From contig CAYVOX010000044.1 in assembly GCA_964453035.1 (NCBI GenBank), positions 1-21,524 of the forward strand: a DNA stretch of 21,524 bases. Reading direction: 5' to 3'. A program made the position numbers and the translations under genes. Below, piece after piece: positions 7,522-15,712 of this stretch (its first letter is position 1; each line of letters begins with the position of its first letter). The notes under the pieces are model-generated. The model was given only the letters and a program-made list of their open reading frames with translations. It did not search any database and was not told where the DNA came from. Source of the stretch: CAYVOX01 sp964453035. Lineage in GTDB: Bacteria; Chloroflexota; Anaerolineae; Anaerolineales; Anaerolineaceae.

Positions 7522-8421
7522 ATGGGAAAAGCGCGGCTGCTAATTGTGGAAGATGACCAGGATATTTCTACCATGCTCAGGATTTACTTCTCGGGGCAGG
7601 GGTATGATGTGGATTATGCCTATCGCGGCATGGAGGCGCTTGAAAAAACCAGGCAGGTGATGCCGCACCTGATTATTCTGGATATCATGTTGCCGGATAT
7701 TGACGGATATGAAGTGTGCCGCAACCTGCGCATGAACACCCGCACCAGTCACATCCCGGTGATTTTCCTGACTCAGAAGGATGAGCGCAGCGATAAATTA
7801 AAGGGGCTGGAACTGGGCGCGGATAACTACATCACCAAGCCCTTTGATATTGAGGAACTTAAGTATTACGTGCAGAATGCCTTTGCCCGCTCCGAACGGG
7901 AAAGCCTGACCGACCCGCAATCGGGTTTGCCCTCAGGCCGCCTGATTGAGGACCAGTTGAGGCGCATCATTCGCGTCTCAGACTGGGCGTTTATGGATAT
8001 CCGCCTGAACAATTATGACGCCTTCAAAGATGTGTACGGCTTTTTGGCTGGCAACGACGTGCTGCGCTTCACTGCCATGATGCTGGGCGAGGTGGTGGAT
8101 AAATTTGGCGGGCAGAATGATTTTCTGGGGCATGTAGGTGGTGATAACTTTGTGGTGATTACCTCGGTTGAGGCGGCCCAACTGATGAAGGCGGAACTGA
8201 AGAAGCGCTTTGCCGAGGAGGTGCTCTCGCATTACAACTTTATGGACCGCCAGCAGGGCTTTATCATGGCGCCGGATGAGACTGGGGCGATGGTGAAGAC
8301 CCCCATGATGACCATGGCGATTGGCGTGGTCACTCCTCAAACCCACATTTTTGCCGATATTCGCGAGATCACCGAATTGGCGGCGGAAGAGCGCCGCCAG
8401 GATGGTTTGACCGCCCGTTAG
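7522..8421 (+). CDS. Response regulator with REC domain and degenerate GGDEF domain
   Basis: A 299-residue protein. Residues 5-120 are a complete receiver: acidic pair Asp11/Asp12, phospho-acceptor Asp54 (LIILDIMLPD), Thr84 and Lys106 (YITKPFD). Residues 127-290 have a diguanylate-cyclase-like layout, from LTDPQSGLPSGRLIEDQL through DVYGFLAGNDVLRF to the signature. The signature reads GGDNF (206-210) instead of GG[D/E]EF, so the acidic metal-binding residue at position 4 is lost and c-di-GMP synthesis is unlikely; it may bind GTP or a partner. The ATG at 7522 has AGGAG 6 nt upstream, which rules out the in-frame TTG at 7504. It lies 15 nt before the giant histidine kinase, its probable phosphodonor. 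Confidence 0.85.
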   Translation: MGKARLLIVEDDQDISTMLRIYFSGQGYDVDYAYRGMEALEKTRQVMPHLIILDIMLPDIDGYEVCRNLRMNTRTSHIPVIFLTQKDERSDKLKGLELGADNYITKPFDIEELKYYVQNAFARSERESLTDPQSGLPSGRLIEDQLRRIIRVSDWAFMDIRLNNYDAFKDVYGFLAGNDVLRFTAMMLGEVVDKFGGQNDFLGHVGGDNFVVITSVEAAQLMKAELKKRFAEEVLSHYNFMDRQQGFIMAPDETGAMVKTPMMTMAIGVVTPQTHIFADIREITELAAEERRQDGLTAR

Positions 8422-8436
8422 GACTGCTGGAGAAGC

Positions 8437-11400
8437 ATGACTCAGGGTGATGTTCTAAGCCTGGCTGGGATCTTAATCGCGGTAGGGTTGTTCTTCTTCC
8501 TGCTGACGCGATTAATGCTACGCCTGCTGCCGGGGTTGCAGCGGACAGTTCCATCTGCGTTGGATTCGACAGCCTCTGCTCAAACCGACCAGCCTGACGG
8601 CTTGCTCACCATCCGTGAAGGGGGCAGTGTTGCGACGCTCAACCCACGGGCGCGCGAGATTTTTGGCCTGGTCCCCAGTGAGGAACCCGACCTGGAGCGA
8701 CTGGCGCGCAAGATGCGCCCGAGCGAGCCGTTCCTGGCGCTTTGCGCTGGCGAGGGCCAGGCGCGCTTTTTCATCGAGGGCAGGGTAGTGGTGGTTACCT
8801 CCTACCGCGTGGCGGTGGAACCGGCGCCATTGATGGCGGTCACTCTGCGTTACGACGAGAAAACCACCGGCCTGGAAGACCCTCTTTACCAGCCAGCCGC
8901 GCAAAATTTACAACTCTTTACTGAGCTTTCGGCGGCAATGAGTGGCAGCCTGGATTTTGAGGCTACCTTGAGGGCTGTGCACCACAGCGTTGAGAAGTTC
9001 ATATCTGCTGATTTCTTTGAGATTGGCATCTGGAACGAGGAGAGCGAGACTTTATCACCCTTCCGGTTTATTGGCCCGCCGGGCACGGAGCGCCCCCTGG
9101 AGGCGCTGAAGGAACAGGGCAAGAGCGCTCAGGGGCTGGCGGCGGAGCTGGCGCGAGAGCGCAAGCCGCTGCTCATCCCCAGCCTTGAGAATCACCCGAA
9201 CCTGACAGAAAGCCGCGACCGGACAGCGGCGGGGCTGCGCGCATTTGTTGGAGTGCCCTTGCTGGTGGGTAACACCCTGGTTGGCACGCTGGGGGTTGGC
9301 TCGGTGAACCGGGATGCCTTCCAGGAGGACGACCTGGCGCTGCTGGTTATACTTTCCAACCAGGCGGCGCTGGCGGTGAACAATGCCCTACGCTACCGCA
9401 AAGAGCAGCGCCGCACTGCGGAACTGCTCAGCCTGGCGCAACTCACCCAGGCCATTGGCGTGGTGCGTGACCCGAAAAGCATGTTTGCCCGCCTGGTAGA
9501 GAGCATATCACCGCTGGTTAATGTTGAAATCCTGGGATTCATCCTCTATAACGACGCTACGCGCCGCCTGGAAGGGCAAGAACCTTTCCAGGGTCTGCCC
9601 CAGCAATTTTTGGAAGTTTACCGCGTGCCGATCCCGGCTAACAGCCCGGCTGAACAGGCGCTGCTCAACCAGGATGTGATCCTGGCTGAAAACGCGGCTG
9701 AATCACCGGAGTGGGAGCGGCTGGGGTTGAGCTTTTTAGCCAGCGCAGCCAGCCTGAGGGATACCGCGCTCATCCCGCTCAATTCGAGCGGGCGCATGTT
9801 GGGGTATTTGCAGGTTTCCAACCATAAAGACGGCAGCACGGTGTTTACTCAGGATGAGTTGCACCTTTTGATGATTATCAGCAACCAGGCGGCGCCGATT
9901 ATCGAGAATGCCACCCTGGTACGCCAGGCACGCCAGCGGGCGCAGCGGGCAGAAGCGCTGCGGCGCATTTCCGCGTTGGCTTCTTCCTCGGCCAATATTG
10001 GTGAAATTCTTAAGTACGCCCTGCAGGAACTGGCCCGGCTGCTGGGCGCGGATGCTGCGGGCGTATTTTTGCTGGATAAGCAGCATGGTGAGCTGCGCCT
10101 GCAGCGCGAGTCTATTTACGGAAGATCCATTGAGGGCACTTCCAGCGTGGTTGACCTTTCCGTGGAAGACCCTCAGTACCATTTCACGGTCACTGGCACC
10201 AATCATGCCCTGGTGATTGCCGAACTGGAAGGCGGAACGCCGGTCATCCCATATTACCTGCGCATCGCTCGCGGCTGGAACATCGCTTCAGCGGTGGTTG
10301 TGCCGATGGTGGTGCGGGATGAGGGCATTGGCGAAATCTGGCTGGGGAGCCAGACCCCCAATGCCTTTGACCAGGCGGATGTGCAGGTGGTTGCCACGGC
10401 ATCCGGGCAGCTGGCGGGCGTGGTGGAACAGAGTTACCTGAGCGCGCAGACTGACGAGAGCCTGCGCCGCCAGGTGAACCAGTTGACGGCGCTGACGCGC
10501 ATCAGTCGTGAGTTGAGCACCTCGCTGGATTTAAACTATCTTGTTCAGATGGTATTTGATGAAGCCCTGCGCACCACCCAGGCTGACTGCGGCACGTTGA
10601 TGCTATTCAACCTGGACCGCTCGCCGGAGGATGAGCCGGAAATGCAGCTTTATGTTGGCGATGCGCCGCCGAAGCGCCTGGGCGAGGTTGAAAAGGGCGT
10701 CATTGCGCGTGGTTCGCCGGAGATTATTCCGGATACAGCCCAGGCCACCGTTCACCTGCCGCATGAGCAAATTGCCTCCATCCTGATTGTGCCAGTCATT
10801 TACCAGAAGCGCCCGGCCGGGTTAATGCTGTTGCACAGCAAGCGCCCTGACCATTTTGATATTTCCGCTGTGGAAATTGCCCAGTCGCTGGCTTCGCAGG
10901 CGGCAGTGGCGCTGGCGAATGCTTTTCAGTTTGAGGAACAAACTAAGCGCAGCGCCCTGCTCAAACGCGAGCTGGATACGCTTGGCAAGCTGCTGACGCT
11001 GGTTAAGACCTTGCGGTCAGAACTGCCGGTTCAAGAAGTGCTGGCTGTGGTGGCTCAGGCCATCCGCGAGGCGACGCCCTTCACGGTGGTGTTGAGCAGC
11101 CTGTACAACCCTCGGACGGGGCTGCTGCAGCGCGTTCACGGGTTGGGGCTGGATGGGAAAACCTGGGAAGAATTGCGAGATCACGCGCAGCCCTGGAACA
11201 GCCTGAAAAAACTGCTGCTGCCAGAGTTCCAACTGGGGAATGTGTTTTTTATTCCTGCTGACCGGCAGCCGTTGATCCCGGAGGATGTGCACACCCTGGC
11301 GGTGGTGCCTTCATCTGAGGCGGGATCGCAGGATGCCTGGGATGCCGATGATTTTCTGCTCGTGCCGCTGTATGACGGCACAGGGGCTCCCCTGGGGCTA

Positions 11401-14346
11401 ATCAGCCTGGATGCGCCTTCCGATGGGCGGCGGCCTGACCGCGCTACCCTGGAAGCGCTGGAATTGTTTGCCGCCCAGGCTTGTGTTTTGATTGAGAACC
11501 ACAACCAATTCTCAGTGCTGAAGGGCCAGTTGAACCTGTTGCGCGGCGAGCAGGAACGTGCGCAGCGGGCGGTGGAGGAGCTTTCTGAACTGGGGCGGCA
11601 AAATGCAGATCAGCGCAGTGCCCTGGCGCACCTGACCACCCGTCTGGAGCGGGTGCAGGCGGGCCTGGAAATGGCCGAGCAGGCTGCTGGCCAGGCGGAT
11701 TTTGGCACATTGTTGAAAACAGTGGCTCACACCCTACTGGAACGGCTCAATTTGCGTTTGGCGCTGATTGCCGAAAATACGAGCGGCGGTCCGCGCCTGG
11801 TGGGCACCGTGGGGAGCCTGTCCGCGGGAGCCAATCCTGAAGCTTTGTTCGGGCAGCGCAACCCGCTGAGGCAGGTGCTGCAGGATGGACGCATTATCCT
11901 GAGCGCCAACCTGGAAAACGACCCCGAGTGGGGCCGGTCGCCTCTGCTGACCACGCTGGGCGCACGCAGCTTCATTGCACTGCCCATCCAGATGGGAAAA
12001 GGAAGGCTGGCGGGGTTGCTGGCGCTGGATACCAACCCAATGCCCCCGTTCAGCGAGGATGACCGGCAAATTCTTACGCAGTTTGCCAGGCAGGTTTCCA
12101 TCAGCACGCAGAACTCGCTATTGATGAACGAAACCGAAGAGCGGTTGCGTGAAGTGAACCTGCTGCTGGAATTCACCCGCCGGCTGGGCATCCAGGATGC
12201 GCAGAGCATCCTCAACGCCCTGGTTGATACGGCGCTAAAAGCCATCCCGCAGGCGCAGCGAGGCTGGGTGGCGCTGTGGGATGAAACCACCGGCAGCCTG
12301 GCCCCGCAGGCAGCGCAGGGTTTTGTGGAGTCGGAAAGCCTGAAGAGCGTTCGTTTCGCGTTCAGCGGGCAGAATCCATCCTTGCCAGCCAGGGTGTTCC
12401 AGTTGGGAGCCGCGGAGATGGGTGATGTGACCTTCAGGCAGGATTATAACCTTTCCGCTGAGGATTTGATGCGTTACCGCCGGGCAACTGGCGGACGGCT
12501 GCCGGTTTGCAGCCTGGCGGTGCCATTGATTGGTGGCGGAGATTGCCTGGGTGTGCTGGTGCTGGATAATATTGATACCTCTGGCGCGTTTGCGGCAGAA
12601 GACCAGGCGCTGGCGCTTTCTCTGGCGCAGCAGACGGCGCTGGGGTTGCAAAACGCCCGCCTGTATGCTGAAACGCACCGCCTCACCCGCGAACTGGAAG
12701 GCCGGGTTGAAGAGCGCACCGCTGAATTGCGCCGCGAGCACAACAAAACCCAGACGCTGCTCAAAATCATCACCGAGCTTTCGGCTAGCCTGGAAATTGA
12801 CCTGGTGCTCAGCCGGGCGTTAGCGGTCCTCAACGAGTCGGTTGGCGCGGAGCAGAGCCTGATTATCCTTTCGCAGAGCGTTAAGGTGCACAAAGCCGGT
12901 GAGGAACTGGCGGGTGAGCAGGTGGAGGGAAGACCCTCGCTGGAAAAGGATGTTGCCCGGTGGGTCATCCGGCGGCGCACCCAGGCGCTGACGGATGATG
13001 TGGTGACGGATAACCGCTGGAAGGTGGATGCGAATAACCTGCCGGTGTACCACAGCGTTCTGGCCGTTCCGCTGGTGCTGGGCGAGGAAGTGCTGGGGGC
13101 CTTGCTGCTCTTCCACCGCCAGCCGGGCGTGTTCATTGCTGAACTGGGCACGGTGGTGGATGCCACGGCGCGGCAGATGGCGATTGCCCTGAATAACGCC
13201 GAACTGTTTACATTAATCCGCGACCAGGCGGAGAATTTGGGCGGGATGCTCCGCCAGCAGCAGATGGAAGCCAGCCGCTCTCGCGCCATTCTCGAATCGG
13301 TGGCGGACGGCGTTCTGGTGACAGATACGGAGAATAAGATTACCCTGTTCAACGACTCCGCGGAGCGCATCCTGGGCTTGAGCGCCGCCGAGGTGGTGGA
13401 CAGGCCGCTCGACCAGTTCAGCGGAATTTTTGGGAAAGCCAGCCAGGTGTGGATGCAAACCATCCGCCAGTGGTCTGAAAACCCTGCGGCTTACAGCCCG
13501 GGCGAGAGTTATTCCGAGCGGCTGGAGCTGGAGAATGGAAGGGTGGTGGCGATTAACCTGGCGGCGGTGATTTACCGGGGAAAGTTCCTGGCGACCGTCA
13601 CCATCTTCCGGGATATCACCCACGAGGTGCAGGTGGACCGGCTGAAATCCGAATTTGTGGCCAACGTGAGCCATGAACTACGCACGCCGATGACTTCCAT
13701 CAAAGGTTACGTTGAAATTATGCTGATGGGTGCGGCGGGTGAGTTGAGCGCCCAGCAAAAACACTTCCTGGGCATCGTCAAGAGCAATACAGAGCGGCTC
13801 AACGGCCTGGTGGGTGACCTGCTGGACGTCTCACGCATCGAGGCCGGGCGGGTGGTGCTCAACTTCAAGCTGGTGAACCTGAGACAGATTGCCGAAGAAG
13901 TGATTGTGGAGGCCCAGCGCCGCTCCAAAGAAGAGAACAAGGTCATGGCTTTTAAACTTGAGGCTCCCGCTCACCTGGTGGAGGTGGAGGGTGATGCGCT
14001 GCGTATTCGCCAGGTGTTGAGCAACCTGGTGAGCAACGGCTACAACTACACCCCGCCCAACGGTCAGGTGACGGTTCGGCTGGAGACAATGGATGGGGAG
14101 GTGCAGGTTGACGTGGCGGATACAGGAATTGGCATCCCGCCAAAAGCGCAAAAACGCATCTTTGAGCGCTTCTTCCGCGGTGAAGACCCGCTGGTGCTGG
14201 CGACGGCTGGCACAGGATTGGGCCTGGCTATTTCCAAAATAATGATTGAAATGCACCACGGCCGCATCTGGTTCACCAGCAGTGGTGAGCCAGGCAAAGG
14301 CAGCGTTTTTTCATTCACAATACCGGTCAAACAACCGGAGGGATAA
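8437..14346 (+). CDS. Giant multi-GAF/PAS sensor histidine kinase
   Basis: A 1969-residue kinase. One N-terminal membrane helix (about 7-30) is followed by a PAS-like segment (55-148). About eight GAF-type modules follow, at roughly 158-320, 328-498, 506-668, 677-838, 845-1024, 1087-1232, 1237-1411 and 1440-1591, several ending in the typical 'Q.A.AL.NA..' helix. Coiled-coil linkers lie near 1028-1085 and 1418-1438. A PAS domain follows at about 1611-1728, then HisKA (VSHELRTP, phospho-acceptor His1746) and HATPase_c (N-box Asn1867, DTGIGIP from Asp1895, then GTGLGL). All catalytic motifs are intact. The long cytosolic input region should integrate several ligands or redox signals; the ligands cannot be told. 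ATG 8437 has a close GGAG. It lies between two REC proteins (15 nt and 3 nt away), which are likely targets. GAF limits are by eye and could shift. Confidence 0.9.
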   Translation: MTQGDVLSLAGILIAVGLFFFLLTRLMLRLLPGLQRTVPSALDSTASAQTDQPDGLLTIREGGSVATLNPRAREIFGLVPSEEPDLERLARKMRPSEPFLALCAGEGQARFFIEGRVVVVTSYRVAVEPAPLMAVTLRYDEKTTGLEDPLYQPAAQNLQLFTELSAAMSGSLDFEATLRAVHHSVEKFISADFFEIGIWNEESETLSPFRFIGPPGTERPLEALKEQGKSAQGLAAELARERKPLLIPSLENHPNLTESRDRTAAGLRAFVGVPLLVGNTLVGTLGVGSVNRDAFQEDDLALLVILSNQAALAVNNALRYRKEQRRTAELLSLAQLTQAIGVVRDPKSMFARLVESISPLVNVEILGFILYNDATRRLEGQEPFQGLPQQFLEVYRVPIPANSPAEQALLNQDVILAENAAESPEWERLGLSFLASAASLRDTALIPLNSSGRMLGYLQVSNHKDGSTVFTQDELHLLMIISNQAAPIIENATLVRQARQRAQRAEALRRISALASSSANIGEILKYALQELARLLGADAAGVFLLDKQHGELRLQRESIYGRSIEGTSSVVDLSVEDPQYHFTVTGTNHALVIAELEGGTPVIPYYLRIARGWNIASAVVVPMVVRDEGIGEIWLGSQTPNAFDQADVQVVATASGQLAGVVEQSYLSAQTDESLRRQVNQLTALTRISRELSTSLDLNYLVQMVFDEALRTTQADCGTLMLFNLDRSPEDEPEMQLYVGDAPPKRLGEVEKGVIARGSPEIIPDTAQATVHLPHEQIASILIVPVIYQKRPAGLMLLHSKRPDHFDISAVEIAQSLASQAAVALANAFQFEEQTKRSALLKRELDTLGKLLTLVKTLRSELPVQEVLAVVAQAIREATPFTVVLSSLYNPRTGLLQRVHGLGLDGKTWEELRDHAQPWNSLKKLLLPEFQLGNVFFIPADRQPLIPEDVHTLAVVPSSEAGSQDAWDADDFLLVPLYDGTGAPLGLISLDAPSDGRRPDRATLEALELFAAQACVLIENHNQFSVLKGQLNLLRGEQERAQRAVEELSELGRQNADQRSALAHLTTRLERVQAGLEMAEQAAGQADFGTLLKTVAHTLLERLNLRLALIAENTSGGPRLVGTVGSLSAGANPEALFGQRNPLRQVLQDGRIILSANLENDPEWGRSPLLTTLGARSFIALPIQMGKGRLAGLLALDTNPMPPFSEDDRQILTQFARQVSISTQNSLLMNETEERLREVNLLLEFTRRLGIQDAQSILNALVDTALKAIPQAQRGWVALWDETTGSLAPQAAQGFVESESLKSVRFAFSGQNPSLPARVFQLGAAEMGDVTFRQDYNLSAEDLMRYRRATGGRLPVCSLAVPLIGGGDCLGVLVLDNIDTSGAFAAEDQALALSLAQQTALGLQNARLYAETHRLTRELEGRVEERTAELRREHNKTQTLLKIITELSASLEIDLVLSRALAVLNESVGAEQSLIILSQSVKVHKAGEELAGEQVEGRPSLEKDVARWVIRRRTQALTDDVVTDNRWKVDANNLPVYHSVLAVPLVLGEEVLGALLLFHRQPGVFIAELGTVVDATARQMAIALNNAELFTLIRDQAENLGGMLRQQQMEASRSRAILESVADGVLVTDTENKITLFNDSAERILGLSAAEVVDRPLDQFSGIFGKASQVWMQTIRQWSENPAAYSPGESYSERLELENGRVVAINLAAVIYRGKFLATVTIFRDITHEVQVDRLKSEFVANVSHELRTPMTSIKGYVEIMLMGAAGELSAQQKHFLGIVKSNTERLNGLVGDLLDVSRIEAGRVVLNFKLVNLRQIAEEVIVEAQRRSKEENKVMAFKLEAPAHLVEVEGDALRIRQVLSNLVSNGYNYTPPNGQVTVRLETMDGEVQVDVADTGIGIPPKAQKRIFERFFRGEDPLVLATAGTGLGLAISKIMIEMHHGRIWFTSSGEPGKGSVFSFTIPVKQPEG

Positions 14347-14349
14347 AGA

Positions 14350-14727
14350 ATGGCTAAGATTTTAATTGCTGAAGATGAACCCGATATCCGCGACCTGGTG
14401 GCGTTTACCCTGCGCTTTGCCGGTCATGAGGTGGTGGCGGTGGTCAATGGGGCTGAAGCTGTACGGGCCGCGCCCCTGGAGATGCCGGATTTGATTCTCA
14501 TGGATGTGCGCATGCCCCAGATGACCGGGTATGAAGCCTGCGAGAAGCTCAAAGCTGACCCGCGGGTGAAGGAAATTCCGGTGGTATTCCTCTCGGCTAA
14601 AGGACAGGATTCCGAGATCCAGGCCGGGCTGGCCGCCGGGGCCACAGAATACCTGCTAAAACCGTTTGGCCCAATGGAGTTGACAGAAAAGGTGAAGGAG
14701 TTGTTGGAGAAGTACGGTAAAGGATAA
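14350..14727 (+). CDS. Single-domain response regulator (CheY-like)
   Basis: A 125-residue stand-alone receiver: Glu8/Asp9 acidic cluster (AEDEPD), phospho-acceptor Asp52 (LILMDVRMP), Ser82 (FLSAKG) and Lys104 (LLKPFG). All key residues are present and there is no output domain, so it acts by protein contact or as a phosphate shuttle. It starts 3 nt after the kinase stop, with GGAGGG just upstream overlapping the kinase end, so it is coupled to the kinase and is very likely its cognate receiver. A phosphorelay to the REC-GGDEF protein or to a partner of the GTPase is possible, but the sequence does not show it. Confidence 0.9.
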   Translation: MAKILIAEDEPDIRDLVAFTLRFAGHEVVAVVNGAEAVRAAPLEMPDLILMDVRMPQMTGYEACEKLKADPRVKEIPVVFLSAKGQDSEIQAGLAAGATEYLLKPFGPMELTEKVKELLEKYGKG

Positions 14728-14734
14728 CAGGCTG

Positions 14735-15523
14735 ATGAGCGCCATTCTGCTGGAACGGGAAATTGTGCATTACGAGGTGCTGGGGCGCGGGCGTCCGGTC
14801 ATCTTTTTGCACGGCTGGGTGGGCTCGTGGCGTTACTGGATACCCGTGATGCAGGCAGCCTCCACGTCCTTCCGCGCTTACGCGCTGGATCTGTGGGGCT
14901 TTGGCGATTCCTCCAAAAACCGGCTTAATTATCCCATCGAGCAGCAGCTCCAACTGCTGGAGCGCTTCCTGGAGCAAATGGGCATTATGAAGACGGCGGT
15001 TATCGGGCACGGGCTTGGTGCGGTGCTGGCGCTCCTCTACGCGCAGCGCCACCCCCAGGCGGTGGACAGGGTGATGGTGGTGGGGTTTCCGGGGGAGGTT
15101 GGGCTGGTCAATGCGCGCCTGCGTAGCGCAGCGCCACTTGAGCTGGCAGAGTGGCTGCTGGGGCGCAACGGCATCTCCGAGGCGGTGCGCGCAGACGCGC
15201 CTAAGACGGACGCTGCTGCTCTGCGTATCACATTGCAGGATATGGGCAGCTTACCACTGGCCCAGTTGTGGCGAAAGATGTCCACGGCCTGTTTAATGGT
15301 CAACGGCGAAAAGGACCCGGCGGTGCAGCCCTTGCCGTTGGAGCAGCTGGTTGAGATGCCTGCCCAGATGCACGCGGTTTCATTTGAGCAATCGGGACAC
15401 TTTCCCATGCTGGAAGAGGGCAGCAAGTTCAACCGCCTGATGAGCGATTTTTTGGCGCTGCCCTCGGGTGAGAGTCCGCGCGAGTTGCAGCTGAAGGATG
15501 AGTGGAAGCGTAGGGTGAGGTGA
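14735..15523 (+). CDS. Alpha/beta-hydrolase-fold pseudoenzyme (catalytic Ser replaced by Gly)
   Basis: A 262-residue paralog of the hydrolase at 4751-5548, with the same opening (VHYEVLGRGRPVIFLHGWVGSW, 11-32) and the same spacing to the nucleophile elbow. Here the elbow reads GHGLGA: residue 93 is Gly (codon GGG) where the paralog has Ser93. The acid (Asp194 in NGEKDP) and the His (His222 in SGHF) are kept. The classic Ser-His-Asp triad is therefore broken, and serine hydrolase activity is not expected; a binding or scaffold role, or unusual chemistry using the remaining His/Asp, is possible. Start ATG 14735 lies 7 nt after the previous stop with AAGGA upstream. It is the last gene of the operon, and no clear terminator follows before the thiamine promoter. 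Confidence 0.85.
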   Translation: MSAILLEREIVHYEVLGRGRPVIFLHGWVGSWRYWIPVMQAASTSFRAYALDLWGFGDSSKNRLNYPIEQQLQLLERFLEQMGIMKTAVIGHGLGAVLALLYAQRHPQAVDRVMVVGFPGEVGLVNARLRSAAPLELAEWLLGRNGISEAVRADAPKTDAAALRITLQDMGSLPLAQLWRKMSTACLMVNGEKDPAVQPLPLEQLVEMPAQMHAVSFEQSGHFPMLEEGSKFNRLMSDFLALPSGESPRELQLKDEWKRRVR

Positions 15524-15531
15524 GTGGAAAT

Positions 15532-15567
15532 TTGACTTTTTCGGCGAGTTAATCTATACTCAAAGCG
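15532..15567 (+). promoter_or_regulatory. Promoter of the thiamine operon
   Basis: TTGACT (15532-15537) and TATACT (15555-15560) have a 17-nt spacer, close to the sigma-70 consensus. The predicted start near 15567 is just ahead of the riboswitch, so the transcript begins with the 5' strand of its first helix. Only 8 nt separate the -35 box from the previous stop codon. Confidence 0.8.
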
Positions 15568-15575
15568 TCAAAACA

Positions 15576-15673
15576 TTTGAACGGGGAGCCTGGAGCGCCA
15601 GGCTGAGAGGAGGACCGTCTGTCCTCGACCCTTATGACCTGATCCGGATAATGCCGGCGGAGGGAGCCTGCTC
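15576..15673 (+). promoter_or_regulatory. TPP riboswitch aptamer (THI element)
   Basis: The conserved TPP aptamer parts are all visible in order: CGGGGAGCC (15582-15590); a P3 stem GCCTGG/CCAGGC (15588-15593 and 15598-15603); the invariant GGCTGAGA from 15601; an optional P3a hairpin (GAGGAC/GTCCTC region, 15607-15625); GACCCTTATGACCTGATC (15626-15643); the P5 stem CCGG/CCGG around ATAATG; and GGCGGAGGGAG (15656-15666). P1 may be closed by the 15566-15573 region with T-rich bases at 15678-15685. It binds thiamine pyrophosphate and should shut off the operon when TPP is plentiful. Confidence 0.95.
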
Positions 15674-15686
15674 TTGATTTTTGCGT

Positions 15687-15712
15687 ACCCTCCCTGGCGG
15701 AGGGTTTTTTTT
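15687..15712 (+). terminator. Riboswitch expression platform: terminator that also masks the Shine-Dalgarno
   Basis: ACCCTCC (15687-15693) pairs with GGAGGGT (15699-15705) across a 5-nt loop, followed by a T-run to 15712: a textbook intrinsic terminator. The GGAGGG half is also the only ribosome-binding site for the ATG at 15713. The aptamer's own GGAGGG (15659-15664) could pair with CCCTCC (15688-15693) instead and act as the antiterminator when TPP is absent. Confidence 0.85.

Noticed and set aside
12474..13463. A 329-codon open frame on the minus strand inside the histidine kinase gene
   Set aside because: It is antisense to clear GAF/PAS coding sequence, has a Ser/Arg-rich composition typical of shadow frames and shows no family motif.
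15674..15712. In-frame upstream TTG start for thiamine pyrophosphokinase
   Set aside because: It lies in the riboswitch and terminator; the ATG at 15713 has a proper ribosome-binding site.
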